NCBI RefSeq assembly: GCF_002633015.1
Contig: NZ_NSIU01000001.1
Span: forward strand, 248,001-312,000
Reading direction: 5' to 3'
DNA: 64,000 nt
From: Sulfuricurvum sp. PD_MW2
GTDB taxonomy: Bacteria; Campylobacterota; Campylobacteria; Campylobacterales; Sulfurimonadaceae
A model generated the notes under the pieces. The model was not told the DNA's origin. It made no database searches and saw only the letters and a program-made list of their open reading frames with translations. Positions 8,905 to 18,745 of the stretch are shown here, piece by piece (within the stretch, counting starts at the first letter, position 1; each line of letters opens with the position of its first letter). The translations under genes were made by a program, and so were the position numbers.

Positions 8905-9681
8905 TTAAAACTGGATCATCCCATCAACCGGTGAACTCGCTGTTGCATACGGACGTTTTGGAATCCGTCCCGCAAGATAGCTCAAACGACCTGCAATGAC
9001 CGCATTTTTCATCGCTTCCGCCATCAACATCGGATTTTGCGCCTGAGCAATTGCCGTATTCGTCAAAACTCCATCCGCACCCAACTCCATTGCTAACGCC
9101 GCATCGCTCGCGCACCCGATCCCTGCATCCACGATAATCGGCACTTTGACCGCTTCGCGGACAAACACAATGTTATATTTGTTTTGGACACCTAAACCAC
9201 TTCCGATTGGAGCAGCAAGCGGCATGATCGCGTGAGCGCCCGCATCCTCAAGACGACGTGCCATAATCGGATCATCCGAAGTGTACGCCATGATCGTAAA
9301 GCCGTCTTTCGCTAACACTTCACATGCTTTGATCGTCTCCAGTACATCAGGATAGAGAGTTTTTTGAGTGTCGCCGATCACTTCGAGTTTGATAAGATCA
9401 ATCCCTGTCGCTTCGCGGGTAAGGCGAAAGAGGGTGATCGCTTCTTCAGCTGTGGTGCATCCTGCAGAATTTGGGAGAAATTTGACATTGGTATCCGCAA
9501 AGGTATCGCGAAGATTCGGCTCGTTGGGGTTGGTGATATTAAGACGGCGAACCGCGACAGTGATAAGCTCCGATCCGGATGCGAGAGTTGCTGCTTTGGT
9601 GGTCTCGAACGAATCATATTTACCGCTTCCGACAATCAGACGGCTTCCGAGGGTATATTTTCCGATTTGTAATGTATGCAT
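8905..9681 (-). CDS. thiG: Thiazole synthase ThiG
   Basis: At 258 residues this is the usual ThiG length. The enzyme joins 1-deoxy-xylulose-5-phosphate, dehydroglycine and ThiS-thiocarboxylate into the thiazole ring of thiamine in the cytoplasm. The sequence shows the start RLIVGSGKY, the Schiff-base lysine in [10 protein letters not shown] (~residue 98) and the phosphate-binding end region [29 protein letters not shown]. thiS, thiF and thiH are not in the window. It starts three bases after purN and is probably the last gene of nnr-purN-thiG. Confidence 0.96.
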   Translation of the reverse strand: MHTLQIGKYTLGSRLIVGSGKYDSFETTKAATLASGSELITVAVRRLNITNPNEPNLRDTFADTNVKFLPNSAGCTTAEEAITLFRLTREATGIDLIKLEVIGDTQKTLYPDVLETIKACEVLAKDGFTIMAYTSDDPIMARRLEDAGAHAIMPLAAPIGSGLGVQNKYNIVFVREAVKVPIIVDAGIGCASDAALAMELGADGVLTNTAIAQAQNPMLMAEAMKNAVIAGRLSYLAGRIPKRPYATASSPVDGMIQF

Positions 9682-9684
9682 AGG

Positions 9685-10239
9685 TTAATCCTTTAAAATC
9701 TTGATTACACTGAGAGGCAAAATTTCATGCTCGATTTCGCGAATTTTAGCCGAAAATTCTTCTAAAGTATCCTTAGGATTTTTAGTAAAACTTTTTTGCA
9801 AGATTATCTCACCGGCGTCAAGCTCTTCACTTACCCAGTGAACACTCACGCCGCATACACTCTCATCGCTCTCAAAACTCCGCTCAATGGCACGTGCTCC
9901 TTTGAATGCAGGCAACAACGAGGGATGGAGGTTGATGGCACGCACTTGGGAGGTAAAAACGGAGGTGAGAATCCGCATAAATCCGCACAAAACGACGAGA
10001 TCAGGGTTGTAGTCATTGATCAGATCGACCAATGCAGCATCGTAAGCTTCACGACTTTCATAGTCACGATGATCCAAAATCTCTACGGGGATATGCGCGG
10101 TTCGTGCTTTGGCTATACCTCCCGCTTCGGGATTGTTTGTGATGGCACATACAATCGCACCGTGCTTGAGATGGATTTTTTCGATGAGATTGGCGAGGTT
10201 GGTCCCCTCGCCGCTAAAGAGGGCGACGATTTTTTTCAT
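9685..10239 (-). CDS. purN: Phosphoribosylglycinamide formyltransferase PurN
   Basis: The enzyme transfers a formyl group from 10-formyl-THF to GAR in purine synthesis. The sequence shows LFSGEGTNLANLI at the N-terminus, the folate/catalytic stretch INLHPSLLPAFKGARAIER with the catalytic Asn-His, and SVHWVSEELDAGEII with the catalytic Asp. I chose the ATG at 10239 (184 residues, MKKIVALFSG) rather than the in-frame ATG at 10248. The 10239 codon overlaps the upstream nnr stop as ATGA, the coupling used throughout this genome. Length is normal for the family (about 185-210). Confidence 0.95.
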   Translation of the reverse strand: MKKIVALFSGEGTNLANLIEKIHLKHGAIVCAITNNPEAGGIAKARTAHIPVEILDHRDYESREAYDAALVDLINDYNPDLVVLCGFMRILTSVFTSQVRAINLHPSLLPAFKGARAIERSFESDESVCGVSVHWVSEELDAGEIILQKSFTKNPKDTLEEFSAKIREIEHEILPLSVIKILKD

Positions 10240-11627
10240 AAAGTGCAAATTCTTTCTATAAGATCAAACGGGGTGAGTGCATAGTTGTTTTTATCAAATT
10301 TCTGTGCAGCGAGTGTATGCGCCAGTGATGCCTGAAGTGCCGCGTTGAGCGGCGCATATCCTTGGGCAAGGAGTGCGCCGATAAGTCCACCCAAAACGTC
10401 ACCGCTACCCCCTTTGGCTAGGGCGACGGTTCCGTGAGGATTGATATAAAACTCTTTGCCGGCGCCGATAATGACGTTGGCCCCTTTGAGAACCAGTACA
10501 GCATTTGGATATGCGGTGCAAAATTGCTCGACATAGCTAAAACGGTTGTTTTGAAGGGTTGCTACATCGACATCGGCTATCCCTGTAATGCGTAAAATCT
10601 GGGTGAACTCTTTGGGATGAGGAGTTAAAACAATACGATCACGTTTTAAGAGTTTCAAGAAGAGAGGATGAGCAAAAATATCGGCATCCAAAATCAAAGG
10701 CAACGCATTATCAAGCAAAGCGGTGAGTTCGTCATCGCAAAACTCTACCCCCAATCCCATTCCCAAAGCAATCGCGGTTGCTGAAGAGGGGATAGAGTGA
10801 TTTTGCATCAGCTCATAAGGAAGGGTAACATTTTCATTGCTGATAAGGCTGACGAGCCCTGTACCAAAACGGAGCGCTGCGGCACCGGCGATCACTGCGG
10901 CACCGATTTTTTCTCCGCATACAACGGCGAGATGGCCGTAGCTCCCTTTGTTGGTGGAGGTGTGAATACGGTGAGGCAAAATCAAGTCGTTTCGCTCTAA
11001 AAGTTTCCATGATGAGGGAATCTCATAGCGATTACGATGAACGCCCAAGTCGGCAATGAGGATCTCTCCGACGATCTCTTTGGCAGCATCGCTGTACAAA
11101 GCACGCTTGAGTGATCCCATCGTAATGGTTGTATCGGCTTTGAATCGATGCGGATCGAATGTCCCATCGGTATAAAGACCGCTTGGGACATCACAGGCAA
11201 TTTTATACCCTCCGGAAGCGTTCATTGCATTAAGGGTTTCTATGGCGGTCGGTCCTAGCACGCGGTTTAATCCCGAACCGAACAGTGCGTCGACGATTAC
11301 ATCGTATTCTCCTGTGATCGAGGTGCTTTTGAGACCGACACTCTCGGCGCGTTCACGTTGGAGTTGCGCAAGCTCTGAACTGGCTCCGAACGGCAGATGT
11401 AGAGATACGCGATACTTTCCCTCGAGCAAACGGGCGAGCGCCAAACCATCTGCTCCGTTATTGCCGCTGCCGCAAACGATCAAAACGGAGGAATGAGGGT
11501 TAAAGCGTTTTTGGATGAAATCTGCCATGGAGAGAGCGGCATGCTCCATCATTACCTCTTCACTGAGGTAGAATTTGCTGACGCATCGTTGGTCTAAAGA
11601 CGTTACTTCGGTATAGAGATTTTGCAT
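10236..11627 (-). CDS. nnr: Bifunctional NAD(P)H-hydrate epimerase/dehydratase
   Basis: This 463-residue repair enzyme combines an N-terminal NnrE/YjeF epimerase domain (~1-205) with a C-terminal ADP-dependent NnrD dehydratase (~215-463). The first carries VIVCGSGNNGADGLALARLL and VDALFGSGLNR; the second carries LTPHPKEFTQI and the nucleotide-binding GTVALAKGGSGDVLGGLIGALLA region. Together they rescue NADHX/NADPHX formed by hydration of reduced cofactors. It heads the minus-strand operon with purN and thiG and is divergent from kdsD with only 32 bases between the starts. Confidence 0.95.
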   Translation of the reverse strand: MQNLYTEVTSLDQRCVSKFYLSEEVMMEHAALSMADFIQKRFNPHSSVLIVCGSGNNGADGLALARLLEGKYRVSLHLPFGASSELAQLQRERAESVGLKSTSITGEYDVIVDALFGSGLNRVLGPTAIETLNAMNASGGYKIACDVPSGLYTDGTFDPHRFKADTTITMGSLKRALYSDAAKEIVGEILIADLGVHRNRYEIPSSWKLLERNDLILPHRIHTSTNKGSYGHLAVVCGEKIGAAVIAGAAALRFGTGLVSLISNENVTLPYELMQNHSIPSSATAIALGMGLGVEFCDDELTALLDNALPLILDADIFAHPLFLKLLKRDRIVLTPHPKEFTQILRITGIADVDVATLQNNRFSYVEQFCTAYPNAVLVLKGANVIIGAGKEFYINPHGTVALAKGGSGDVLGGLIGALLAQGYAPLNAALQASLAHTLAAQKFDKNNYALTPFDLIERICTL

Positions 11628-11659
11628 GGATAAAGCCCAATTCAGCTATAATCTAATTT

Positions 11660-12628
11660 ATGAACAACGATTATATCGCAATAGCCTGCAACACACTTGA
11701 AATTGAAGCGCAAGCGCTCCTGGATGCCAAAAAACGGATTTCGGATGAAATTCCCCGTGCCGTAGAGATGATTTTGGCTTGTAAAGGGAAATTGGTCATC
11801 ACCGGTGTCGGTAAATCGGGGCTGATCGGTGCCAAAATTGCCGCGACGTTTGCTTCGACCGGAACACCGAGTTTCTTTCTCCACCCGACCGAAGCATTAC
11901 ACGGGGATTTGGGGATGATCGGACGTGAAGATGCGGTACTTGCCATCAGCTACAGCGGGGAATCCCCGGAGCTAAATTCCATTCTCCCGCATATCAAACG
12001 CTTTGACATTCCCCTCATCGGGATGACCCGCAACGCTGAGTCTACGTTGGGACGTTACAGCGATGAGGTGATCAATATTAATGTCCTCCAAGAGGCGTGT
12101 CCGCTGGATGTCGCACCGACATCTTCCACCACATTGACATTAGCGATGGGGGATGCATTGGCGGTGTGTCTCATGAGGGCGCGCAACTTTCAAAAAGAGG
12201 ATTTTGCCTCTTTTCACCCGGGCGGTGCTTTGGGCAAACGGCTCTTTGTCAAAGTGTTTGATTTGATGCGTACGGAAGATTTGCCGATCGTGGATGAAAA
12301 GACCTCCCTTAAAGAAGCGATTTTAAAGCTCAGTGAAGGACGTTTGGGCACCGTGATGCTCACTGACGGATCGGGGAGACTTTCAGGGTTGTTGAGTGAT
12401 GGGGATATCCGCCGCGCATTGATGAGTGAATCGTTTTCACTTGATGCTCCATCAGAGCGGTTTGCGACGAAAAACCCATTGGTGATTGATGATGCGACGA
12501 TGCTGGCGTCTGATGCACTGGTACTGATCGAAACGAAAAAAATACAGTTGTTAGTCGTCACCGATAAAGACGGCATGATCCAAGGTGCATTGCATCTTCA
12601 TACACTCGTGGAAGCAGGTATCTCATGA
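11660..12628 (+). CDS. kdsD: Arabinose-5-phosphate isomerase KdsD (KpsF/GutQ family)
   Basis: The enzyme converts ribulose-5-phosphate to arabinose-5-phosphate, the first step to Kdo for LPS. The 322 residues hold a SIS domain (~35-170; VITGVGKSGLIGAKIAATFASTGTPSFFLHPTEALHGDLGM, shown by its GVGKSG and HGDLG motifs) and two CBS repeats (~205-322; VFDLMRTEDLP). Length matches E. coli KdsD (328). Its stop overlaps the start of the pseudouridine synthase gene. The promoter must lie in the 32-base gap or inside nnr. Confidence 0.94.
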   Translation: MNNDYIAIACNTLEIEAQALLDAKKRISDEIPRAVEMILACKGKLVITGVGKSGLIGAKIAATFASTGTPSFFLHPTEALHGDLGMIGREDAVLAISYSGESPELNSILPHIKRFDIPLIGMTRNAESTLGRYSDEVININVLQEACPLDVAPTSSTTLTLAMGDALAVCLMRARNFQKEDFASFHPGGALGKRLFVKVFDLMRTEDLPIVDEKTSLKEAILKLSEGRLGTVMLTDGSGRLSGLLSDGDIRRALMSESFSLDAPSERFATKNPLVIDDATMLASDALVLIETKKIQLLVVTDKDGMIQGALHLHTLVEAGIS

Positions 12629-13563
12629 TGCGTCTCAATAAATTTATAGCTCACTACTCTACCTATTCGCGGAGGGAAGCCGATAAAGCGATTCAAGACG
12701 GATATGTCCGTATCAACGGCGAGATTGAAACCAATCCGGCGACTCAAGTAGATGAAAAATACGATTCGGTGATGATTAGCGGAAATAAAATCACCCCGAC
12801 CGATCAGTTTACGGTGATCGTCTATAACAAACCGCGCGGAGAGCTGGTGACGAAAAAAGATCCGCAGGGTCGTAAAACGATTTATGATTCATTGGCAAAG
12901 CAGTATCGCCATTATATCCCTGTTGGACGGCTGGACTTTGCCTCGGAAGGGCTCCTTCTTTTGACCGATGCATCACGTGTGGCAACGGCGTTGATGACCT
13001 CCAAAATGGAGCGTGTCTATAAGATCAAAATCAAAGGTCCTGTGAGCGAAGCGATGCAAGTGGCTATGGGTGAAGGGTTGGAACTCGAAGATGCGAGTGC
13101 CGGAGCGCATGAACACTCGGAGATCGAATCAATGAGTTTCGCTCCGTTTTATGCCTATCAGATTCAAAAAAATCAGGGCGATTTTTCGGTACTCAAAGTA
13201 GCAATCGGTGAGGGACAAAACCGAGAACTACGTCGATTTTTCGCCCATTTCGGTGCCGAAGTGGTCGATTTGAAGAGACTCAGTTTCGGAGGTATAGATC
13301 TCAATAACCTCCCTACCGGAAAAGTCCGTTTTCTTGAGCGAAGTGAATACGCGTCGCTCAGAGAGTTTTTGGAGACGATCGAAAAAGCCGAAAAACAAAA
13401 GCTCAAATCACTCCCCAAAGTACCAAGAGCAGAGGGAAAAACAGAGCATAAGCCCAAAAGCCATTCCAAAGAGAAACCAAAAGCAAAACCTTCAAATGGA
13501 TCGTTTGGAACGAACAAATACAACCCCGAAAAAAAATTTACAAAAGGTGACTACAAAAAATGA
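12625..13563 (+). CDS. RsuA/RluB-family pseudouridine synthase
   Basis: The 312-residue enzyme has an N-terminal S4 RNA-binding domain (~3-50, MRLNKFIAHYSTYSRREADK). A pseudouridine synthase domain follows, with catalytic Asp in VGRLDFASEGLLLLT (around residue 104) and GQNRELRRFFAHFGAEVVDLKR. A lysine-rich low-complexity tail (~255-312) probably adds RNA affinity. ATG codons at 12625 and 12628 are both possible; the first makes the ATGA overlap with kdsD. The closest functional analogue is RluB (23S rRNA), but RsuA-type 16S specificity cannot be excluded. Confidence 0.9.
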   Translation: MMRLNKFIAHYSTYSRREADKAIQDGYVRINGEIETNPATQVDEKYDSVMISGNKITPTDQFTVIVYNKPRGELVTKKDPQGRKTIYDSLAKQYRHYIPVGRLDFASEGLLLLTDASRVATALMTSKMERVYKIKIKGPVSEAMQVAMGEGLELEDASAGAHEHSEIESMSFAPFYAYQIQKNQGDFSVLKVAIGEGQNRELRRFFAHFGAEVVDLKRLSFGGIDLNNLPTGKVRFLERSEYASLREFLETIEKAEKQKLKSLPKVPRAEGKTEHKPKSHSKEKPKAKPSNGSFGTNKYNPEKKFTKGDYKK

Positions 13564-13958
13564 AAACACTTAAATTTCCAACCAGCCATAAAACACAGTT
13601 GATGGACATCAGTGCCGAAGTTAAAGAAGCGGTAATCATGTCCGGTGTAAAAGAGGGGATCTGTGTAGTATTTACTCCTCATACTACCGGAAGCGTTTTT
13701 TTATTTGAAAATGCTGATCAAAATCTTCGCCGTGATCTGTTGGCGGCGCTCTCTACCGTTATTCCAAGCGATGTAAAATACGCACACGTCGGAGACAATG
13801 CTGCAGCACATCTCAAATCATCCCGTATGGGAGCATCGGTTAGTATTCCCGTGCATGAAGGGCGTCCAATGTTCGGAAAATGGCAAGGGGTTTTCTTCGG
13901 TGAATTTGACGGGCCTCGTCAAGAACGCGAAGTGATTATCAAAGTTATCGCAGGCTAA
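13560..13958 (+). CDS. yjbQ: YjbQ/UPF0047 family protein
   Basis: At 132 residues it has typical family length. Motifs are EGICVVFTPHTTGSVFLFEN with the conserved His, and SRMGASVSIPVHEGRPMFGKWQGVFFGEFDGPR near the C-terminus, with conserved H and E/D. Members form trimers; the E. coli homologue has weak thiamine phosphate synthase activity, but the physiological role is unsettled. It overlaps the pseudouridine synthase stop (ATGA) and is 10 bases ahead of rarA. Confidence 0.92.
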   Translation: MKTLKFPTSHKTQLMDISAEVKEAVIMSGVKEGICVVFTPHTTGSVFLFENADQNLRRDLLAALSTVIPSDVKYAHVGDNAAAHLKSSRMGASVSIPVHEGRPMFGKWQGVFFGEFDGPRQEREVIIKVIAG

Positions 13959-13968
13959 CAGAAAGTTT

Positions 13969-15147
13969 ATGGCTGATTTTACCTATCTGCTTCGTCCCAA
14001 AAAGTTTGACGATGTAGTAGGGCAATCTCACCTTTGCTCACCCAATTCTCCGCTTCGATCTTTATGTGAGAGCGGCAATCTCACCCACTCCTTTTTTTAC
14101 GGTCCTCCCGGTTGCGGCAAAACGACATTGGCGCGGATCATTGCCTCTGTTATGGATTTACCGTTTTATGAGTTCAATGCGACTTCTCTCAAAATCGAGC
14201 AGCTCCGCAAAATTTTTGATCAATACGAAGGATCTCTTACCAAACCATTGATCTTTATCGATGAAGTGCATCGCCTTGCAAAGAATCAGCAGGAAGTGTT
14301 ACTCCCCGTTATGGAAAAAAACAGTGTGTTAGTTATCGGTGCATCGACTGAAAATCCCTATTTTAGCCTTACTGCTGCGATGCGTTCACGATCATTGTTG
14401 TTTGAACTCCACACCATCGGTTTTGATGCGTTAGAAGATTTGTTAGTCCGTACATCTATAGAGGTGACGGATGATGCACGAGAATACCTGATTGCCAGTT
14501 CAGGTGGGGATGCACGTGCCATGCTCAAACTTCTCGAAGTTGTCTCAGCGTTGAATGTACCCATCACGTTGGAACTCTTAAAATCGCTTCGACCTGCTGC
14601 ACAGTCTCTGGGAAGCTCTGAATCGGGGGTTCATTACGATCTCGCTTCCGCTCTCATCAAAAGTATCCGAGGCTCCGATCCTGATGCAGCGGTCTATTAT
14701 CTCGCACGGCTTATCGAGGGGGGCGAACCGCCCGAATTTATCGCACGGCGTCTTGTGATTCTCTCCTCTGAGGATGTGGGAAATGCAAACCCCCAAGCGC
14801 TCACACTGACTACCTCGGCAATGATGAGCGTCAAACAAATCGGCTATCCCGAAGCACGCATTATTCTCGCACAAGCGGTGATCTATCTGTGTGCATCACC
14901 GAAATCGAACACAGCGTATAACGCGATCAATGCCGCGCAAAGTGCGGTAAAAAACGGTGTGATACTCGATATACCTGAGCACTTGCGCCAACAGCACAAA
15001 GGGTATCTCTATCCGCATGATTTCGGGGGATGGGTAGAACAACAGTATCTCTCCAAACCACTCAAATTTGTCGAGTTTAAAAACAGCGGTTACGAAGCGA
15101 AGATGGGAGAGTGGATAGAGAAGGTGTGGGGAGAAAAATCCCCTTAA
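13969..15147 (+). CDS. rarA: Replication-associated recombination protein RarA (MgsA)
   Basis: This is a clamp-loader-like AAA+ ATPase of 392 residues acting at stalled forks. Walker A FYGPPGCGKTTLARI (~43-57), Walker B LIFIDEVHRLAKNQQ (~96-110), sensor 1 GASTENPYF and a C-terminal tetramerisation domain (SEDVGNANPQAL, SPKSNTAYNAI, PHDFGGWVEQQYL) are all present. It is the last gene of the kdsD operon. Its TAA overlaps the metH stop on the other strand through a shared TTAA. Confidence 0.95.
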   Translation: MADFTYLLRPKKFDDVVGQSHLCSPNSPLRSLCESGNLTHSFFYGPPGCGKTTLARIIASVMDLPFYEFNATSLKIEQLRKIFDQYEGSLTKPLIFIDEVHRLAKNQQEVLLPVMEKNSVLVIGASTENPYFSLTAAMRSRSLLFELHTIGFDALEDLLVRTSIEVTDDAREYLIASSGGDARAMLKLLEVVSALNVPITLELLKSLRPAAQSLGSSESGVHYDLASALIKSIRGSDPDAAVYYLARLIEGGEPPEFIARRLVILSSEDVGNANPQALTLTTSAMMSVKQIGYPEARIILAQAVIYLCASPKSNTAYNAINAAQSAVKNGVILDIPEHLRQQHKGYLYPHDFGGWVEQQYLSKPLKFVEFKNSGYEAKMGEWIEKVWGEKSP

Positions 15148-18100
15148 ATATTGTAGTACGTCGCTTCTTTATGATGGACGACCAGTGCTGTCGTACTTTG
15201 CTCCGGATGGATTTGGAATGTCTCAGAGAGGGTAATACCAAACTCTTCGGGTTTGAGCAAATCAAAAATAATGCGACTTTGCTCCAAATCAGGACATGCA
15301 GGGTATCCGAAACTATATCGTGCTCCCGCGTAGCGGTTGAGCCGAACATCGCGGAGGCTGAATCCTTCATCATCATGTGCGATCCCTAAATCGAGCCGAA
15401 TCTGTTTGTGCGCCACTTCGGCCAATGCCTCGGCAAGTTCTACCCCGAATCCGTGTACGAGGTTATATTCGAGATATTGGTTAGATGCATAGAGCTCTTT
15501 TTCGTACTCGCTGAATTTGGCTCCGACGCTAACACATGTTAGTGGCAAGACATCATCGCGTTTGTGGGTGAAAAAGTCACTCAATGCACGATGCGGCGCT
15601 TTGCGCTGGCGGGGAAATTCAAACACATATTCAGCATTTCCGATTACTTCGTCAAGGTTTTGGCGATTCGCGTTCTCATCGATATTCCACCCATAACTCT
15701 CATCAAAAACGAGAAGCTCTCTATCATTTCCTCGGACGGGATAATAGCCGTAGATGATGGTCGGATCAAACAAGCCTCGTTTGAGTATTTCATTTTTGAT
15801 ACGTTCATAGGCTGGGTAGACTTTGGTCTCTAAGAGCTTTTTATACTCATCGACCGGCATACCGGCACGTTTGTATCCCCAATGGAGTTTAAAAAGACTT
15901 CGTTTGTTGATCCAGCTGCATACCATATCAAAATCAAGTTGTTCAGCACGTAATACTCGGCGCCCCCAAAACGGCGGAGTAGGAATTTTGATTTCACGGA
16001 GGGGCATTTTTAGCTCATGATACGGAGGGATCACAATATCGATCACCTCTTTGGGTGCTTTTTCAATCATATCACCGCCCAAACGGGTATCAAGACCGAT
16101 ACTTCGATCAGCATTATATTTTTCGATTCGGCTCATCGCGATGACGCCGTCAAACGCATCACGGCAGTAAAAGATCGGACCGTTATAGACCGGTCGGCAA
16201 AAATCATCAACAAAGCTGCGGGTGAGTGCCGCACCGCCCAAGAGTACTGGTGTGGTGATCCCCTTGGCAGCGAGAGCTTCGAGGTTTTCTTTCATCACTT
16301 GGGTCGATTTGACCAGTAGCCCGGACATACCGATGGCGTGAATCTCTTTGGAATTCATTACTTCCAAATACTCTTCAAGTTCGGTTTTGATTCCGATATT
16401 GATCACTTTGAATCCATTGTTGGAGAGGATGATGTCGACAAGATTTTTGCCGACATCGTGAACATCTCCTTTGACGGTTCCGATGACTAAGGTGGTATCG
16501 GTATCTTTTTCTTGTTTAGAAAGAAAAGGGTTGAGATAATCTACGGTTGTTTTCATCGTCTCAGCGCTCTGCAATACAAACGGCAACTGCATTTTCCCTG
16601 ATCCGAAGAGTTCCCCGACTACTTTCATAGCGTCGATGAGAATTTCGTTTACAATCGTATCGGGATTGATCGTATGGCGTGCTTGTTCGACCAGTGGAAT
16701 CATCCGCTCCTTGTCTCCGTCGATAAGGAGTTTTGCAATTTTTTCTTCGGTACTCAAAGCTTCGAACGCTTCGTCATTTTTGGTAGTATCAAGGGTTTTA
16801 TCACTGAAGTGTTCGATAAACTTGAACAGCGACTGATCATCTGGATGGAACAACAGCTCTTCACAGATGGCACGATCTTCTTGGGACATTTTGGCAATCG
16901 GTACGATGTGTTTGACATTGATAATAACCGATGTCATTCCTGCTTCGATACAGTGGTGTAAAAAGACGCTGTTGAGATAAATACGGGCATTCATACTCAG
17001 ACCGAACGAGATATTGGAAAGCCCCAGCGTTGAACCGACAGCAGGATATTTTTGGTGGAGTTGGCGGATCGCTTCGAGTGTTTGGATAGCCGCATCACGG
17101 TATTCTAAATCGCCGCTTCCGACCGTAAAGGTGAGCATATCAAACATGAGATTGCGCGGATCGATGCCGTGGCGGTTGACACACAGATCGTAAATCCGAT
17201 CCGCAATTCGCATTTTGTCCTCGGTCGTTTTTGCCATCCCTTTTTCATCGATCACAAGACATACCAAAGCGGTTCCGAACTTTTTGGCGAGTGAACAGAT
17301 AGCATCAAGTCGCTCTTCGCCATCCTCGAGGTTGACCGAGTTGATGATCGGTTTTCCACCGATGCATTTGAGTGCCGCTTCCATTGTTCCTACGCGAGTG
17401 GCATCGGGCATCAGAGGAAGGGGGATCTTTTGATTGTAGAGGCGCATGACGTGTTCCATATCGAGTGCACCGTCACGTCCCGCGAATTCGACGTTGACGT
17501 CCAAACAATGGGCACCGTCGCGCACCTGTGCTTGTCCAACGCTGAGAGTTCCCTCGTAATCGCTCGCGATGATGAGTTCACGAAACGCTTTTGATCCTGT
17601 GGAATTGGAGCGCTCTCCGATCAAAAGCGGAGCGGGTTGCTGGATCAATTCGACGGAATTAAAGAGTGAAGCGATGGAGGGCTTCATCTCTCCTGTCGGT
17701 TTTTTAGGGGTGATAGTGGAGACTTTATTGACCAAAGCACGGATGTGTTGCGGGGTGGTGCCGCAGCATCCGCCTAGAAAGCTAACCCCCTCATAGTTTA
17801 AAAACTCACATTGCAGTTGGGCAAACTCATCAGGTCCCATCGGATAGTAGGAGTAGCCGCCTCGATTTTGCGGTAGTCCGGCATTGGCGTGTACCGAGAT
17901 CGGTTTAGCCCACACCTCAGAGAGCGTTCGAACATGTTTGGTATATTGTTCGGGGCCTGTACCGCAGTTGAATCCGAGACTGATAATATCAAAAGGCTCC
18001 ATGATGGTCGCGATTGTCTGAGCATCGGTTCCGATGAGCATTGAACCTGCGAGTTCAATGGTGACTGAGACCATGATGGGGAGTTTTGATCCTCGTTCGC

Positions 18101-18644
18101 GGTTTGCCGCTTCACACGCATGAAGTGCCGCTTTGATTTGGAGCGGGTCTTGACACGTTTCTAACAAGAATATATCGGCTCCCCCATCAATAAGTCCCAA
18201 TGCACATTCTAAATATCCGATGTACATCTCATCGTAGTGGATATGTCCGAGTGATGGAAGTTTGGTTCCGGGGCCTATGGATGCGAGAACATATCGAGGA
18301 TGCTCCGGAGTCGAGAATTTGTCACACTCCGCTTTACAGATGGCAGCTCCGGCGCGGGAGAGTTCATACGCACGATGACCGATCCCGTATTCATCGAGTA
18401 CCCAGCTAAAAGAGCCGAAAGTATTGGTGGTGATAAGATCGGCTCCGGCAGTGAGATAGGCGTGAAAAATATCGCTCATCACTTCAGGGCAAGTAACGTT
18501 GAGGAGTTCGTTACACCCCTCAAGTCCTTCCCAAGCACTTTGAGGTATACGATCAGCACGTTCTTGAAGTTGCGTTCCCATAGCACCATCGATGATTAGG
18601 GGGCGATGGGAAAGTGTTTCAAGAAGTGTTTGTTTGACCGACAT
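15144..18644 (-). CDS. metH: Cobalamin-dependent methionine synthase MetH
   Basis: The 1166-residue protein holds all four MetH modules. They are a homocysteine-binding barrel (~1-320; zinc cysteines in LGFNCGTG and LGGCCGTTP), a methyl-folate barrel (~330-610), a B12-binding module (~640-880; DVHDVGKNLVDIIL with the cobalt-ligating His) and a SAM-binding reactivation domain (~890-1166; RYSFGYPACPDLEQ). It remethylates homocysteine to methionine in the cytoplasm. No cobalamin or SAM riboswitch was recognised in the 101-base gap upstream. Confidence 0.97.
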   Translation of the reverse strand: MSVKQTLLETLSHRPLIIDGAMGTQLQERADRIPQSAWEGLEGCNELLNVTCPEVMSDIFHAYLTAGADLITTNTFGSFSWVLDEYGIGHRAYELSRAGAAICKAECDKFSTPEHPRYVLASIGPGTKLPSLGHIHYDEMYIGYLECALGLIDGGADIFLLETCQDPLQIKAALHACEAANRERGSKLPIMVSVTIELAGSMLIGTDAQTIATIMEPFDIISLGFNCGTGPEQYTKHVRTLSEVWAKPISVHANAGLPQNRGGYSYYPMGPDEFAQLQCEFLNYEGVSFLGGCCGTTPQHIRALVNKVSTITPKKPTGEMKPSIASLFNSVELIQQPAPLLIGERSNSTGSKAFRELIIASDYEGTLSVGQAQVRDGAHCLDVNVEFAGRDGALDMEHVMRLYNQKIPLPLMPDATRVGTMEAALKCIGGKPIINSVNLEDGEERLDAICSLAKKFGTALVCLVIDEKGMAKTTEDKMRIADRIYDLCVNRHGIDPRNLMFDMLTFTVGSGDLEYRDAAIQTLEAIRQLHQKYPAVGSTLGLSNISFGLSMNARIYLNSVFLHHCIEAGMTSVIINVKHIVPIAKMSQEDRAICEELLFHPDDQSLFKFIEHFSDKTLDTTKNDEAFEALSTEEKIAKLLIDGDKERMIPLVEQARHTINPDTIVNEILIDAMKVVGELFGSGKMQLPFVLQSAETMKTTVDYLNPFLSKQEKDTDTTLVIGTVKGDVHDVGKNLVDIILSNNGFKVINIGIKTELEEYLEVMNSKEIHAIGMSGLLVKSTQVMKENLEALAAKGITTPVLLGGAALTRSFVDDFCRPVYNGPIFYCRDAFDGVIAMSRIEKYNADRSIGLDTRLGGDMIEKAPKEVIDIVIPPYHELKMPLREIKIPTPPFWGRRVLRAEQLDFDMVCSWINKRSLFKLHWGYKRAGMPVDEYKKLLETKVYPAYERIKNEILKRGLFDPTIIYGYYPVRGNDRELLVFDESYGWNIDENANRQNLDEVIGNAEYVFEFPRQRKAPHRALSDFFTHKRDDVLPLTCVSVGAKFSEYEKELYASNQYLEYNLVHGFGVELAEALAEVAHKQIRLDLGIAHDDEGFSLRDVRLNRYAGARYSFGYPACPDLEQSRIIFDLLKPEEFGITLSETFQIHPEQSTTALVVHHKEATYYNI

Positions 18645-18745
18645 AACAGAACCTTGTGTAAAAGTAGTAATAACGCGATTCTATCCAAAAGGAGCATAAG
18701 CGCTTCTAAGGGTGAAAATATAATTGTTCAGATACACTTTAAAAC

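Noticed and set aside
18645-18745. Possible cobalamin or SAM riboswitch upstream of metH
   Set aside because: The gap is only 101 bases and shows no B12 box or SAM-I type stems.
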